The notes: a model not told the origin generated them from the sequence alone. 64,000 bases of DNA from Bradyrhizobium sp. WSM3983 (GCF_000473045.1 NZ_AXAY01000017.1:1-64000), one strand, 5' to 3'. Shown: positions 1 through 9,117, counted from the stretch's first letter. Program-made: numbers and translations.

Positions 1-864
1 GCGATCTCGGGCACGCTGTCGATGCTGCTGCCGACCAGCGTCGCGCTCGTTATCTTCGGCCTGCTCGCCGAGGTGAACATCGGAAAACTCCTGATCAGCG
101 GCATCATCCCCGCCATCCTCGTTACCTTCACCATCATGGCCACGATCTATTTCCTGGTCTGGCAGGATCCGTCGCGTGCACCCGCCGCGAAATCGGTGCC
201 GTGGCGCGAAAAATTCGCACTGCTGTGGCAGGTTTCGCCGATGGTGGTGCTGTTCTCGATCGTCACGGGCACGATCTATCTCGGCGTCGCGACACCGACG
301 GAGGCGTCGGCTTTCGGTGCGTTCGGCGCCTTTCTGCTGGCGATCGTCAAGGGCAAGATCACGCCGACCTCGCTGTACAAGACGCTGCTGCGCGCCAGCC
401 ACGGCACCTGCATGATCATCATGATCCTGGTCGGTGCCTCGATCTTCGGCTACTTCTTCACGCTCACCCACGTGACGCAGGATCTAGTCGCCTGGATCGG
501 CTCCTTGCCGACCTCGCGCTGGGTCATCATCACGCTGATCCTGTGCGGCTACATCGTGCTCGGCTCCTTCATGGACCAGATCGCGATCCTGGTGCTGACC
601 GTGCCGATCGTGCTGCCGCTGATCAAGACGCTCGGCTTCGACCCGATCTGGTTCGGCGTCATCAAGATCGTCACCGCCGAAGTCGGCATGATCACGCCGC
701 CGGTCGGCCTGAACTGCTTCATCGTCGCCCGCTATGCGAAGCGGCCGGTGGCGGAGGTGTTCCATGGCACCTTCCCGCATTTCATCGCGCACCTGATTGC
801 GATCGCGATTCTGGTCGCGTTTCCGTCGATCATTCTCTGGCTGCCCTCGCAGATGGGACGCTAA
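1..864 (+). CDS. dctM: TRAP transporter large permease (DctM), 5'-truncated by window edge
   Basis: This is the C-terminal two thirds (287 residues) of the large membrane subunit of a tripartite ATP-independent periplasmic transporter, which imports organic acids with a sodium or proton gradient using a periplasmic binding protein and a small DctQ subunit. The frame is open from base 1, so the start lies outside the window. The visible part begins with the family's AISGT..MLLP..VALVI..L pattern, has several long hydrophobic helices, and ends with the typical ITPPVGLNCF..ARYA segment and a hydrophobic tail. DctM proteins are usually about 425 residues, which fits the missing N-terminus. An acyl-CoA dehydrogenase follows 39 bases later on the same strand, so the imported substrate may be an organic acid destined for CoA activation. 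The substrate cannot be read from the sequence. Confidence 0.9.
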   Translation, partial: AISGTLSMLLPTSVALVIFGLLAEVNIGKLLISGIIPAILVTFTIMATIYFLVWQDPSRAPAAKSVPWREKFALLWQVSPMVVLFSIVTGTIYLGVATPTEASAFGAFGAFLLAIVKGKITPTSLYKTLLRASHGTCMIIMILVGASIFGYFFTLTHVTQDLVAWIGSLPTSRWVIITLILCGYIVLGSFMDQIAILVLTVPIVLPLIKTLGFDPIWFGVIKIVTAEVGMITPPVGLNCFIVARYAKRPVAEVFHGTFPHFIAHLIAIAILVAFPSIILWLPSQMGR

Positions 865-903
865 GATCGGAGCCGTGCGGCTCCCAGTAAGGAGATCAAG
901 AAC

Positions 904-2070
904 ATGGATTTCGCGCTCACCGATCAGCAGGAAGCCATTCGCGACGCCATCGCAAAGATCTGCGAAGGCTTTCCCGATGCCTACTGGCTGAAGAAGGACC
1001 ACGACGGCGGCTTCCCGCACGATTTTCACAAGGCGCTGGCCGACGCCGGCTGGCTCGGCATCTGCGTGCCGGAGGAATATGGAGGCTCGGGGCTCGGCAT
1101 CACCGAAGCCGCGATCATGATGCGCACGATCGCGGAATCCGGCGCCGGCATGTCCGGTGCGTCTGCGGTGCACATCAACGTGTTCGGTCTCAATCCCGTC
1201 GTCGTGTTCGGCACCGAGGAGCAGCGCAAGCGCATGCTGCCGCCGATGGTCGAGGGCCGCGAGAAGGCCTGCTTTGCCGTCACCGAGCCCAACACCGGCC
1301 TCAACACCACGCAGCTCAAGACCCGGGCGGTCGCCAAGAACGACCGCTACATCGTCAACGGCCAGAAGGTGTGGATCTCCACCGCGCAGGTCGCGCACAA
1401 GATTTTGCTGCTGGCGCGCACCACCCCGCTGGAGGAGGTGCGCTCGCCGACCCACGGCCTCAGCCTGTTCTACACGGATTTCGACCGCACGAAGATCAAG
1501 GTCCACGAGATCGAGAAGATGGGCCGCAAGATCGTCGATTCCAACGAGCTGTTCTTTGAGGATTTCGAGATCCCGATGGAGGACCGCATCGGCGAAGAAG
1601 GCAAGGGTTTCCAGTACATTCTCGAGGGCATGAACCCGGAGCGTATCCTGATCGCGGCGGAAGCCGTCGGTCTCGGCAAGCTCGCGCTGTCGCGCGCGAC
1701 CGAATACGCCAAGACACGCGTCGTGTTCAATCGTCCGATCGGCAAAAATCAAGGCATCCAGCATCCGCTCGCGGTGAACTGGGTCGAGCTCGAGGCGGCC
1801 TGGCTGATGGTGATGTCGGCGGCGTGGCAATACGACAAGGGCATGCCCTGCGGCGCCGCGGCCAATGCCGCAAAATATCTCGCGGGCGAGGCCGGCTTCT
1901 CGGCTTGCGAGCAGGCGGTGATGACCCATGGCGGCTTTGGCTACGCCAAGGAGTTCCACGTCGAGCGGTACTTGCGCGAGGTGCTGATCCCGCGCATCGC
2001 CCCGGTCAGTCCGCAACTCGCGCTCAGCTTCATCGCGGAAAAGGTGCTGGGCCTCGCCAAATCGTACTAA
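904..2070 (+). CDS. Acyl-CoA dehydrogenase
   Basis: A 388-residue FAD-dependent acyl-CoA dehydrogenase, which introduces an alpha,beta double bond into a CoA thioester and passes electrons to ETF. The start is set by AAGGAGATC ahead of ATG. The order is the family's: N-terminal helical domain with DFALTDQQEAIRD, middle beta domain with the signature CFAVTEPNTGLNTTQ near residue 123, and a C-terminal helical domain with THGGFGYAKEFHVER near residue 341, where the catalytic-base glutamate region lies. Length is normal. It lies between a TRAP permease and an acyl-CoA synthetase on the same strand, so the three look like one uptake and CoA-activation operon. The acyl substrate is unknown; the middle domain is of the CaiA/medium-chain type. 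Codon use is strongly GC-rich, unlike the accessory genes that follow. Confidence 0.93.
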   Translation: MDFALTDQQEAIRDAIAKICEGFPDAYWLKKDHDGGFPHDFHKALADAGWLGICVPEEYGGSGLGITEAAIMMRTIAESGAGMSGASAVHINVFGLNPVVVFGTEEQRKRMLPPMVEGREKACFAVTEPNTGLNTTQLKTRAVAKNDRYIVNGQKVWISTAQVAHKILLLARTTPLEEVRSPTHGLSLFYTDFDRTKIKVHEIEKMGRKIVDSNELFFEDFEIPMEDRIGEEGKGFQYILEGMNPERILIAAEAVGLGKLALSRATEYAKTRVVFNRPIGKNQGIQHPLAVNWVELEAAWLMVMSAAWQYDKGMPCGAAANAAKYLAGEAGFSACEQAVMTHGGFGYAKEFHVERYLREVLIPRIAPVSPQLALSFIAEKVLGLAKSY

Positions 2071-2101
2071 TCTTGCCCGCGGATAATTTGGCAGGATCGC
2101 C

Positions 2102-3655
2102 ATGAACCTCGCTCATCATCTGCTGCGTGCCGCCAGAGCCGATCCCTCTGCGCCGGCGTTGCTCAAGGGATTGACGCCGGTGGCCGATTACGGCCGGCTC
2201 GCCGCGACGGTGGCGTCGCTGGCCGTATCGCTGCAAAAGCGCCTTGGTCTTGGCAAAGGCGACCGCGTCGCGCTTCTGATGAAGAACGAGCCCGACTATG
2301 TCGCCTGTCTCTACGCCTGTTGGCATGCCGGGCTGGTCGCTGTTCCCATCAATGCCAAGCTGCATCCGCGCGAGGTCGCGTTCATTCTCGACAATTCGGG
2401 CGCCGCGGTCGTGTTCGTGACCGAGGACATGTCGAGCGTCGCCTCGGAAGCCTTGGCGCTCGGCGCAGGCAAGCCGTGCATCGTCGAGATCGGCTCAGCG
2501 GAGCATCGTAGCTTCGAAAGGGCCGATGGTATCGCGATTACCGATGTCGCGATCACCGATCCGGCCTGGATCTTCTACACCAGCGGCACCACGGGGCGGC
2601 CCAAGGGCGCGGTGCTGAGCCATCGCAACCTGCTTGTCATGGCGCTGAATTATCTCGCCGAAATCAACCCGATCGTGCCCGGCGAGGCGCTCTTGCACGC
2701 CGCGCCCATGTCGCACGGCTCCGGCCTCTACATGGTGCCGCATGTGCTCGGCATGGGGGCCCAGATCATTCCCGAAAGCTGTCGCTTCGAGCCCGACGAG
2801 ATCCTCGATCTGACGGCAAGGCGCGACGGCATCTCTTTTTTCGCCGCACCCACGATGGTGCGGCGTCTGACGGTCGCCGCGGAAGCTGCGGGCGTGAGCG
2901 CCCCGGGGCTGAAGACCATCATCTATGGCGGCGGTCCCATGTATGTCGCCGATTGCAAAGCGGCGCTTTCCGTATTCGGATCAAAACTCGCGCAGATCTA
3001 TGGTCAGGGCGAGACGCCGATGACCATCACGTATTTGCCGAAATCCATGCATGTCCATACCGGACATCCACGCTACGAGGAACGCCTTGCATCGGTCGGC
3101 ATCTCCCAGGGCGTGGTGCAGGTCCGCACCGTGGACGAGGCGGGGCGCGATGTCGCGCCTGGCGAGATCGGCGAGATCATCGTGCGCGGCGATACCGTAA
3201 TGTCCGGCTATTGGCAGAATCCGGAGGCGACTGCGAACACACTGCGCGACGGTTGGCTCTACACCGGCGACATGGGCGCGTTCGATGCGGATGGCTTCCT
3301 TACCCTGAAGGACCGGTCCAAGGACGTCATCATCTCCGGCGGTACCAACATCTATCCGCGCGAGGTCGAGGAAGTGCTGCTGCGGCACGAGGCGGTCGCC
3401 GAAGTCTCGGTGATCGGCCGGCCACATCCGGAATGGGGCGAGGAGGTCGTTGCGGTCGTCGTTCCCGTGACGGGCAAGAGGGTAACATGCAACGAGCTCG
3501 ACAAGATCTGCAAAGCCTGGATCGCGCGCTTCAAGCGGCCGAAGCATTATTATCTCACCAGTGAGCTGCCGAAGAACAGCTACGGCAAGATCGTGAAGAC
3601 GGAGCTGCGCACGCTGCTCGGCGAATCCTCCGCGCGCCTTGAGCCGATGGACTAG
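2102..3655 (+). CDS. Acyl-CoA synthetase / AMP-dependent ligase
   Basis: A 517-residue adenylate-forming enzyme that activates a carboxylic acid to acyl-AMP and then acyl-CoA. Motifs occur in the expected order: the phosphate loop YTSGTTGRPKG near residue 158, YGQGE near 300 (A5), YTGDMG near 386 (A7), KDRSKDVIISGGTNIYP near 402 (hinge A8), and the adenylating lysine in SYGKIVKTE near 495 (A10). Both the large N-terminal domain and the mobile C-terminal domain are complete. It begins 31 bases after the acyl-CoA dehydrogenase and probably supplies its substrate. GGTNIYP rather than GGENIYP is a common variant. Substrate class (fatty, cyclohexyl or aromatic acid) cannot be assigned from motifs alone. 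Confidence 0.92.
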   Translation: MNLAHHLLRAARADPSAPALLKGLTPVADYGRLAATVASLAVSLQKRLGLGKGDRVALLMKNEPDYVACLYACWHAGLVAVPINAKLHPREVAFILDNSGAAVVFVTEDMSSVASEALALGAGKPCIVEIGSAEHRSFERADGIAITDVAITDPAWIFYTSGTTGRPKGAVLSHRNLLVMALNYLAEINPIVPGEALLHAAPMSHGSGLYMVPHVLGMGAQIIPESCRFEPDEILDLTARRDGISFFAAPTMVRRLTVAAEAAGVSAPGLKTIIYGGGPMYVADCKAALSVFGSKLAQIYGQGETPMTITYLPKSMHVHTGHPRYEERLASVGISQGVVQVRTVDEAGRDVAPGEIGEIIVRGDTVMSGYWQNPEATANTLRDGWLYTGDMGAFDADGFLTLKDRSKDVIISGGTNIYPREVEEVLLRHEAVAEVSVIGRPHPEWGEEVVAVVVPVTGKRVTCNELDKICKAWIARFKRPKHYYLTSELPKNSYGKIVKTELRTLLGESSARLEPMD

Positions 3656-3661
3656 CCGGCG

Positions 3662-3778
3662 ATGCCGCAGGAAGCAGCACCGATTGATTTCGCCGGCCTG
3701 ATCCGCGACGGCGATCTCGTCGTGCGCGGGCAGGCGACCGCAGAGCCGGTGACTCTGACCGAAGCACTGGTGACGTGA
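3662..3778 (+). pseudogene. N-terminal scrap, acetyl-CoA hydrolase/transferase-like
   Basis: Starting 6 bases after the synthetase stop, 38 codons (MPQEAAPIDFAGLIRDGDLV then VRGQATAEPVTLTEALVT) resemble the beginning of acetyl-CoA hydrolase/CoA-transferase proteins, which run to more than 400 residues. The frame ends at a TGA four bases before the IS3 element. No continuation is found on the far side of the element, so the rest of the gene was lost or moved rather than simply interrupted. The family assignment rests on a short stretch and is tentative. Confidence 0.45.
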
Positions 3779-3781
3779 CCC

Positions 3782-3817
3782 TGCCACTGAGTATTTCCTC
3801 CAGAAGGAGTTAGAGTC
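3782..3817 (+). repeat. Left terminal inverted repeat of IS3 element
   Basis: TGCCACTGAGTATTTCCTCC then AGAAGGAGTTAGAGTC matches the reverse complement of the right end over about 36 positions with one single-base offset. Confidence 0.85.
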
Positions 3818-3839
3818 CGGCCCGAAAAAGGACGGACAA

Positions 3840-4106
3840 ATGAAGCGAGCAAGGTTCACGGAAGAGCAGATTATCGCGGTATTGAAGGAGCATGAGGCTG
3901 GGGCGAAGACGGCTGACCTGGCTCGCAAGCATGGGATCTCCGAAGCGACGATCTACAATTGGAAGGCCAAATTCGGCGGCATGGACGTTTCCGAGACGAA
4001 GCGGCTGAGGACCTTAGAAGAGGAGAACGCGAAGCTGAAGAAGCGTCTGGCCGAGCAGATGCTCGACGCGGCCGCCCTTCGCGAGCTGCTTTCAAAAAAA
4101 TGGTAG
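3840..4106 (+). CDS. IS3-family transposase OrfA
   Basis: An 88-residue protein with a helix-turn-helix (RFTEEQIIAVLKEHEAG, then ADLARKHGISEATIYNWKAK) followed by a leucine-zipper-like coiled coil (TLEEENAKLKKRLAEQMLD). It binds the terminal repeats of the element. It ends at TAG just after a run of seven A (4094-4100), where ribosomes can slip into the orfB frame. Length is usual for IS3 OrfA. Confidence 0.92.
   Translation: MKRARFTEEQIIAVLKEHEAGAKTADLARKHGISEATIYNWKAKFGGMDVSETKRLRTLEEENAKLKKRLAEQMLDAAALRELLSKKW
4094..4100 (+). promoter_or_regulatory. A7 slippery site for programmed -1 frameshift
   Basis: Seven consecutive A at the end of orfA. The orfB frame is exactly -1 relative to orfA, and the run sits just before the orfA stop, as in IS3 elements that make an OrfAB fusion transposase. 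Confidence 0.7.
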
Positions 4107-5026
4107 GGCCCGCCGCCAAGCGCGCTGCGGTCGTGCATCTGCAGGCCGTCATGAGCCTGTCGGAACGGCGGGCCTGCTCGATCGTGGGCGCAGATCGGAA
4201 GTTGGTCCGTTATCGCTCCCGCTGCCCTGCAGACGCGGCTCTGCGTAGCCGGTTGCACGATCTCGCCAACGAGCGGCGGCGTTTCGGCTACCGCCGGTTG
4301 TTCGTCCTGCTGCGGCGGGAGGGTGAGCCATCGGGGATCAACCGGATCTACCGGCTTTATCGTGAGGAAGGGCTCACCGTCCGCAAGCGGCGGGCTCGCC
4401 GCAAAGCTGTGGGGGCCCTTGTCCCGATCCTGATCGAGGCGAGGCCAAACGCGCGCTGGTCGCTGGACTTCGTCCACGACCAGTTCGCCAACGGCCGGCG
4501 CTTCCGCATTCTCAACGTCGTCGACGACGTCACTAAGGAATGCCTGGGCGCCATTCCGGAGACGTCGATCTCGGGGCGGCGGGTGGCCCGCGAACTGACC
4601 GCAATCGTCGAGCGACGCGGCAAGCCAGGAATGATCGTGTCCGACCATGGCACCGAGTTCACCTGCAACGCCATGCTCGCCTGGAGCAAGGACACGGTCA
4701 TCGATTGGCACTTTATCGCGCCGGGAAAGCCGATGCAGAACGGCTTCATCGAAAGTTTTAATGGCCGGATGCGCGATGAACTGCTCAACGAGACCCTGTT
4801 CTTCGATCTGGATGACGCTCGCGCGAAGATCGCCAACTGGATCGCCGACTACAACATCCGGCGGCCTCACTCGTCGCTGAAATACCTGACCCCCGCGGCC
4901 TATGCCGCTCACCTCACCGCAACGGACGATCGGCTGCGCAACCCCGACCAGCTCCGCCGATCGTCCGTTGCTCCATCCGCGCCACTTGGCATACAAAACC
5001 CCGAGACTCTAACTGCTGCTGGATGA
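4100..5026 (+). CDS. IS3-family transposase OrfB (DDE catalytic subunit)
   Basis: About 308 residues from the ATG in the A7 run; in practice probably translated as an OrfAB fusion. The integrase core (rve) shows the catalytic triad: D123 in WSLDFVHD, D182 in VSDHGTEF and E218 in FIESFNGRMRDE, with the 35-residue D-E spacing of the family. The N-terminal part has the ERRACSIVGADRKLVRYR motif of the IS407/IS51-like group. The C-terminal RRPHSSLKYLTPAAY is typical. No frameshift or stop interrupts it, so the element could be active. Confidence 0.92.
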   Translation: MVGPAAKRAAVVHLQAVMSLSERRACSIVGADRKLVRYRSRCPADAALRSRLHDLANERRRFGYRRLFVLLRREGEPSGINRIYRLYREEGLTVRKRRARRKAVGALVPILIEARPNARWSLDFVHDQFANGRRFRILNVVDDVTKECLGAIPETSISGRRVARELTAIVERRGKPGMIVSDHGTEFTCNAMLAWSKDTVIDWHFIAPGKPMQNGFIESFNGRMRDELLNETLFFDLDDARAKIANWIADYNIRRPHSSLKYLTPAAYAAHLTATDDRLRNPDQLRRSSVAPSAPLGIQNPETLTAAG

Positions 5027-5039
5027 AAATTCAGTGGCA
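5005..5039 (-). repeat. Right terminal inverted repeat of IS3 element
   Basis: Read on the minus strand this begins TGCCACTGAATTTTCATCCA and ends AGTTAGAGTC, mirroring the left end. Confidence 0.85.
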
Positions 5040-5041
5040 GG

Positions 5042-5462
5042 CCAAAAGGTCGAAAAACTTCGAAAGCGAAGGATTAGGCTCTACAACCAGTTTCCGCTGC
5101 TACGTAACACGAATGATCACCATTTAGTACTCTACCAGCTCCTGGAGATGCTCGACGAGATGGGCGTACGCAATCTCTCGATCTTCATTCCAGACCCGAT
5201 CAACTTCTCCGCGGCATTCCGCGTGCGTTTGAATCGTGTGTGGCGCATAGCTGATCATCTTAACGTCACCTCACGACGCGCTTTGTATTCGGCTCCAAAG
5301 TCGGAAAAGCAACGCGAGAAAACTACATTGCAGCGAATGACGGCGATTTCCAAATTCGCGCGCGATGGCAGTCTGCTTTTCTCTCCCGATTCTCCTGAGC
5401 ATCTTGATATCCCCGGAAAGATCGACTTCATGCTGTGGAAGGAAGGGGGCCATAACGGCTGA
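5042..5462 (+). pseudogene. C-terminal fragment, possibly a radical-SAM KamA-like protein
   Basis: An open frame of about 140 codons begins inside the IS3 right end, with only a GTG in the inverted repeat as a start, so the natural N-terminus was removed at the element. The first part (RLYNQFPLLRNTNDHHLVLY, then QLLEMLDEMGVRNLSIFIPD, PINFSA) resembles the NQ.PLLRGVND...L..L...GVR.YYLF..DP block near the end of lysine 2,3-aminomutase-type radical SAM enzymes. The CxxxCxxC motif that would prove it lies upstream and is missing. Nothing suggests the fragment is expressed. Confidence 0.4.
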
Positions 5463-6138
5463 AATTGAGGGAGCGGCGCCTGCTGGGATAGGGCGTTCAA
5501 GAGCCGCAACGTTCGCATGCGGAGAAAGGAAAGTCTGCGGCGAGGGTGAGAGCGAATTGTGAGGCTGATAGAGGACGTGAATATGTCTGTTCGAACTCGA
5601 ACCGTTACCCGGAGTGCGGAATCCGCTCTATGTCGCCCCTCGGTCCGAGATGTTCTCTCCCGCCATTCTGATCTCAAGTCGCTTCCGTTCCAAGAAGAGG
5701 TCGCGCAAGATTCCGGGATGTCCCCGGCCTCTACTGGCTCCCATACAGTCGCCCCTTTCTGCTTTGCAACGGGCACCACGGATGCCGACGGAGAGGCGTG
5801 CGATGCGCCATGTGCGATGATGAGGATGAACGCGCAGACTGCCGAGCAGCGAGATTGCAGGCGGGTCGAGCGGCGCCCTCGACCATGCGGGTGACGATCC
5901 GACGCTTCGAGGCCGGGGGCCCGAGTTGGTCGCCGGACGCGGTTTTGGAAGCTCAGGCTGTTTGCCCGATCCGTCTTGGGGAGCCCACGGGCAGGGGCGG
6001 CTTGCCGACGAGCGACAGCGTAGCCGTGCACCGCGGCTCAAGCGCAGGCACGTGACGCTGCAATCTGCCGGAGGAGGACATTGCCGCCGAGCCCGGCGGC
6101 TATTGGTACTCACGCTTCTGCGCGGTCATCGCCCGATC
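5463..6138. other. No gene recognised
   Basis: About 680 bases with only short overlapping frames on both strands, none with a convincing ribosome site, family motif or consistent codon use. Treated as decayed DNA. Confidence 0.5.
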
Positions 6139-6551
6139 GAAACATCACCTTTCTGGGGAATGCGGCAGGAACATTCCTGTTCAACTTGATTCGCTTGGCG
6201 AGGAATCGAGAAACTTTCAATATCGTCTATCTCGATGGTAGCCATTCGATCTATGTCGATCTGGCGGCCGCCATCGCAGCAGTGCGGCTGTTGAGGCCTG
6301 GCGCTCTGTTCCTTTTCGATGATGTGAGGTTTTCCTTCGGAAGAAGGCATTTGATCCAGACCACAGCTCAAGATGCGGATGCCGATGAGACCAGGCAGTT
6401 GACCGAGGATGAGGCCAGCGAAGCTCACGTCACGATCATCATTCGCGACTACCTAATCCCTTTGTTCAGCTTTGAGGTGGAGCGGCCGTGGTCGGATCCT
6501 GATTGGATCGCACTCCGAGCGCCCAAGTCCGCCCCGTGGATGCAGGTCTGA
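6139..6551 (+). pseudogene. Class I methyltransferase-like C-terminal fragment
   Basis: The frame contains NITFLGNAAGTFL, then FNIVYLDGSHSIYVDLAAAI and LLRPGALFLFDDV. This is the pattern around the end of the Rossmann core in Methyltransf_24-type SAM methyltransferases (YLDGSH..Y..DL....LLRPGG...DD). The glycine-rich SAM loop and everything before it is absent, and no start is evident. It is a broken gene whose 5' half is lost; the substrate is unknown. Confidence 0.5.
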
Positions 6552-7854
6552 CGGTTCTCCACGATCGGGCTCCTCGACGGCGTTTGCACTCCTGCCAAGA
6601 GCGGGGCCGGGGGCGCCTTCTTGGCCCGCGTGATGTTGTGGTCGCGGCTGTTCGCATTGTTTGAAGCTACAAAGGTTACCGAGCACCGTGTCGTCGTTGT
6701 TTCGAAAATCGATGATCGATCTATGATCAAGGAGCCGGCCGACAAATCAAGTAGCAGCTCGCCACGACGCACTTTGCACTCCAAACGCGGTTGAGGCCTG
6801 AGGTCACGCCGCGCTGCATGCAAGTTGTGCCCTGTGTGCTCGGTCATGGTCTTTGCTTTCTGGTTCACGTGTTCAGTTTTGCAACGCTGCCCCTGCGTGC
6901 GAAGCTAGACTGAACGAGGCCCATGCTGCTTCGTGTCGACGGCCTTGATGTCCCGAGCCCCAGGTCAGGATGGCGTCGCCGGTGAGTTCGCTGCTGTTAT
7001 GGCTGCCAGATCTTCGACTGCCCACCCTCAATCGCCGGCCGCTCCAGTTCCGGCGGCCATCCGGCTGCCGGAAAGCGAGGGCAGGCGCCTTGCCTTGTCG
7101 ATGGCGCGTAAATCACTGGTCATTGCGGAAGGTGGCCATCCTCTGGAATTCTGCGCAATGGCGCAAAAATTGCTGGATTTCTGCGTGATCTGATCCTGCG
7201 TTGCGAGCTTGCAGCAGAAGGAACTGCTATCCGGACGAGATAAATGTCTTAGGCGAGATTGCCAAGGAGTTCGGTGTTACCAGAGAAGTCATGCTGCACG
7301 CACAAACGTCGTGTAGGCCTTCCGGTTCGAGCCGACCGCAAGCATATGACGGAGCCCGGCCACAGCGTGGCAATCGCGACAAATGCCGATTCTGACAGTG
7401 GCGGAAGGAGGACAATTGCGCGCACGGCACTGCGAACGATTCTGGATTTCGCTCGCAAGGTATTTGCATCGCGCGAAATGATCGTAAGCCCTCAAAGAGG
7501 CGGGGCTTCCGAATGGCGTCACTGCAACAGAACCGGACCGTGTTGAATTATCTGCATCCCATATCTTTTTTCCGTAACGAGACTTGCATTGCCGACCAAA
7601 TGACCAAGAAGAGCATCTGCAGCGAGGCCGAATCTGCAGTGGCGCGCGAACACTCCATGTGCGGATTCGGCCCTATCGGTGAGATCATGGCGGCCGACCT
7701 TCATCGCGCGGATGCGCAGCCGGCGTCACCGGCGGCGTGCTTGAGCAGGAGTTGGAAAGTCCCACTCTCGTGCTGGCATCGAGAATATGGACAGGTGTAT
7801 GAGCTGGGGTCTTTTGAACTTTGTTCCGGCGGAGCTCTGCGGCGAGGACGTTTC
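6552..7854. other. No gene recognised
   Basis: About 1.3 kb with scattered short frames on both strands. A frame at 6933-7193 (86 codons) has no recognisable motif or ribosome site. No RNA gene or repeat was identified. The stretch ends at the amidohydrolase start. Confidence 0.5.
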
Positions 7855-8616
7855 ATGAGGATCGACTGCGAGGTGCATGCTTTCCGTCTTAAGAGCCGGC
7901 AGGCTGCGCCCATCATCGACGGCTCCATGGAAACTCTGGAAGGCGCCGCACGCGAATCGGAGATCACCGGGCTGGTCCTGGTCCAGCCTGCCTTCCTGAA
8001 CGGCGACCCGGCCGAGCTCTTCGCCCAGGCGAGCCAGGCCCGGATGCCGGTGAGGCTCGTTCCTCCCCTCGAGCAACCGCTGGCGCCTGAAGTGCTGGAG
8101 GGGTGGGCTCGATCAGGCGCCGTCGGTTTGACGCTAACCCTGACCGATCCAGATCCACTGGCCGAATCCCTTGAAGCCGCCCTCCAGCTGGGCTTTCACT
8201 TGGAGGTGTCGGGTGGCCTGGAAGGACGTGAGCACCTTGCAGAGCCGCTTCTTGCGGACGGCCATCGACTGGTTTTCCGCGGCTTCGGACTTGCGGACAG
8301 CACCCGCGATCCCGCCTGGGATCCTCGCCTCGCGCGGCTCCTCGCGCTCGCGCAGGGCGCCGAGGTGTGGGTGAAGCTGTCGGGGATCGGACGCGTCCCA
8401 GACGGCTGGGCCCAGACAGCTGCGGCCAGGATGCTGCAGGAGCTCGGGCCGAAACAGCTGCTCTGGGGCTCGGAGTGGCCGCACGTCGCAGCCGCCCACG
8501 CCTACGCGCCATCCTATGCGCAGACATTTGAGTGGCTTCAGGAACTCGTCCCGGACGAAGACGCCCGAGGGCGGATCCTCGGCGAGACGCCTGCGGCCCT
8601 TTATCGATTTCGGTGA
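7855..8616 (+). CDS. Amidohydrolase-2 family protein (LigI-like TIM barrel)
   Basis: 253 residues from the ATG preceded by GCGAGG. The frame stays open upstream to 7513, but that part lacks family features. The fold is recognised from IDCEVHAF at the N-terminus, regular beta/alpha repeats, and the C-terminal LLWGSEWPHV, which matches the GTDWPH segment holding the catalytic aspartate in 2-pyrone-4,6-dicarboxylate hydrolase-like enzymes. The usual N-terminal HxH is reduced to a single histidine and the late aspartate is glutamate (SEWPH), so metal use and activity are uncertain. Codon use is distinctly GC-richer than the decayed DNA around it, suggesting a separate acquisition. Family members hydrolyse lactones or cyclic amides; no partner genes indicate the substrate here. 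Confidence 0.75.
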   Translation: MRIDCEVHAFRLKSRQAAPIIDGSMETLEGAARESEITGLVLVQPAFLNGDPAELFAQASQARMPVRLVPPLEQPLAPEVLEGWARSGAVGLTLTLTDPDPLAESLEAALQLGFHLEVSGGLEGREHLAEPLLADGHRLVFRGFGLADSTRDPAWDPRLARLLALAQGAEVWVKLSGIGRVPDGWAQTAAARMLQELGPKQLLWGSEWPHVAAAHAYAPSYAQTFEWLQELVPDEDARGRILGETPAALYRFR

Positions 8617-8862
8617 ATCAAAACCTGGACACCTGCCGAAATGACCAAATGAGCATCGTCCAACGGAGCGCGGGCTCGCCGCCGAAGAGATTTCGCTCGA
8701 GGAACTGGCAGGTCGAGGGGGTCCATCGAAGCTTTCCGAGAACCCACACCGAATGCGCGTAGAACCGGTCGAGCGGAAGAGCAAGCCGGAACCGCATAGG
8801 TTTGGCTATGGATGCAGAAATCCAGACGACGGGTGGAGGTTATCTGTTGAGGGGCTGATGCC

Positions 8863-9117
8863 ATGTCTGATCGACTTCCAATCTTCGAAGTTGTCCTGGA
8901 ACAGCGCAGACAAAGATGGGTGTGGTCGGTTCTCACGACCGAAGGTACGCTGGTCATGACAGGTTCGAGAAGCAGCCGATCCGCGGCTCGCTATGAAGCC
9001 GACCGGGCGCTCTTTTTGATGCTGCTCAGCGCGCCCTACCATTCGCGGCTCTCGGAGCGAATGATCCAGGCCAACGAACAGGCTCGCGCGCGGCGCTCGC
9101 TTCCGCCCAAACTTTAG
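8863..9117 (+). CDS. Small conserved-type hypothetical protein
   Basis: 84 residues preceded by GAGGGG eight bases before the ATG. The sequence is balanced in composition (FEVVLEQRRQRWVWSVLTTE, then GSRSSRSAARYEADRALFLM) and has no signal peptide or membrane segment. It begins with a beta-rich half followed by one or two charged helices. I do not recognise a named family. The good ribosome site and compact protein-like composition support a real gene among fragments. Confidence 0.55.
   Translation: MSDRLPIFEVVLEQRRQRWVWSVLTTEGTLVMTGSRSSRSAARYEADRALFLMLLSAPYHSRLSERMIQANEQARARRSLPPKL

Larger units (their letters stand above)
3782..5039 (+). mobile_element. IS3-family insertion sequence (intact)
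   Basis: A complete element of about 1.26 kb with imperfect terminal inverted repeats of about 36 bases (3782-3817 and 5005-5039), both beginning TGCCACTGA and ending in AGTTAGAGTC when read inward. It carries orfA and orfB in the -1 arrangement of the IS3 family, with the DDE triad present. No target-site duplication is visible (flanks ACCC and GGCC), so it may mark a recombination joint rather than a fresh insertion. The gene content changes abruptly across it. A 3'-terminal remnant of a closely related copy is at about 19685-19941. Confidence 0.9.

Noticed and set aside
484..2103. Long open frame on the minus strand opposite the TRAP and acyl-CoA dehydrogenase genes
   Set aside because: It is antisense to two genes with clear family motifs, and its His/Arg/Asp-rich composition is typical of a shadow frame in GC-rich DNA.
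3953..4996. 347-codon minus-strand frame inside the IS3 element
   Set aside because: Antisense to OrfB, which has the full DDE triad; no motif of its own.
6933..7193. 86-codon plus-strand frame in the decayed region
   Set aside because: No ribosome site, motif or coupling; cannot be told from chance in GC-rich DNA.
7513..7854. N-terminal extension of the amidohydrolase by 114 codons
   Set aside because: The extension lacks family sequence and differs in codon use; the ATG at 7855 with GCGAGG upstream gives a normal family N-terminus.
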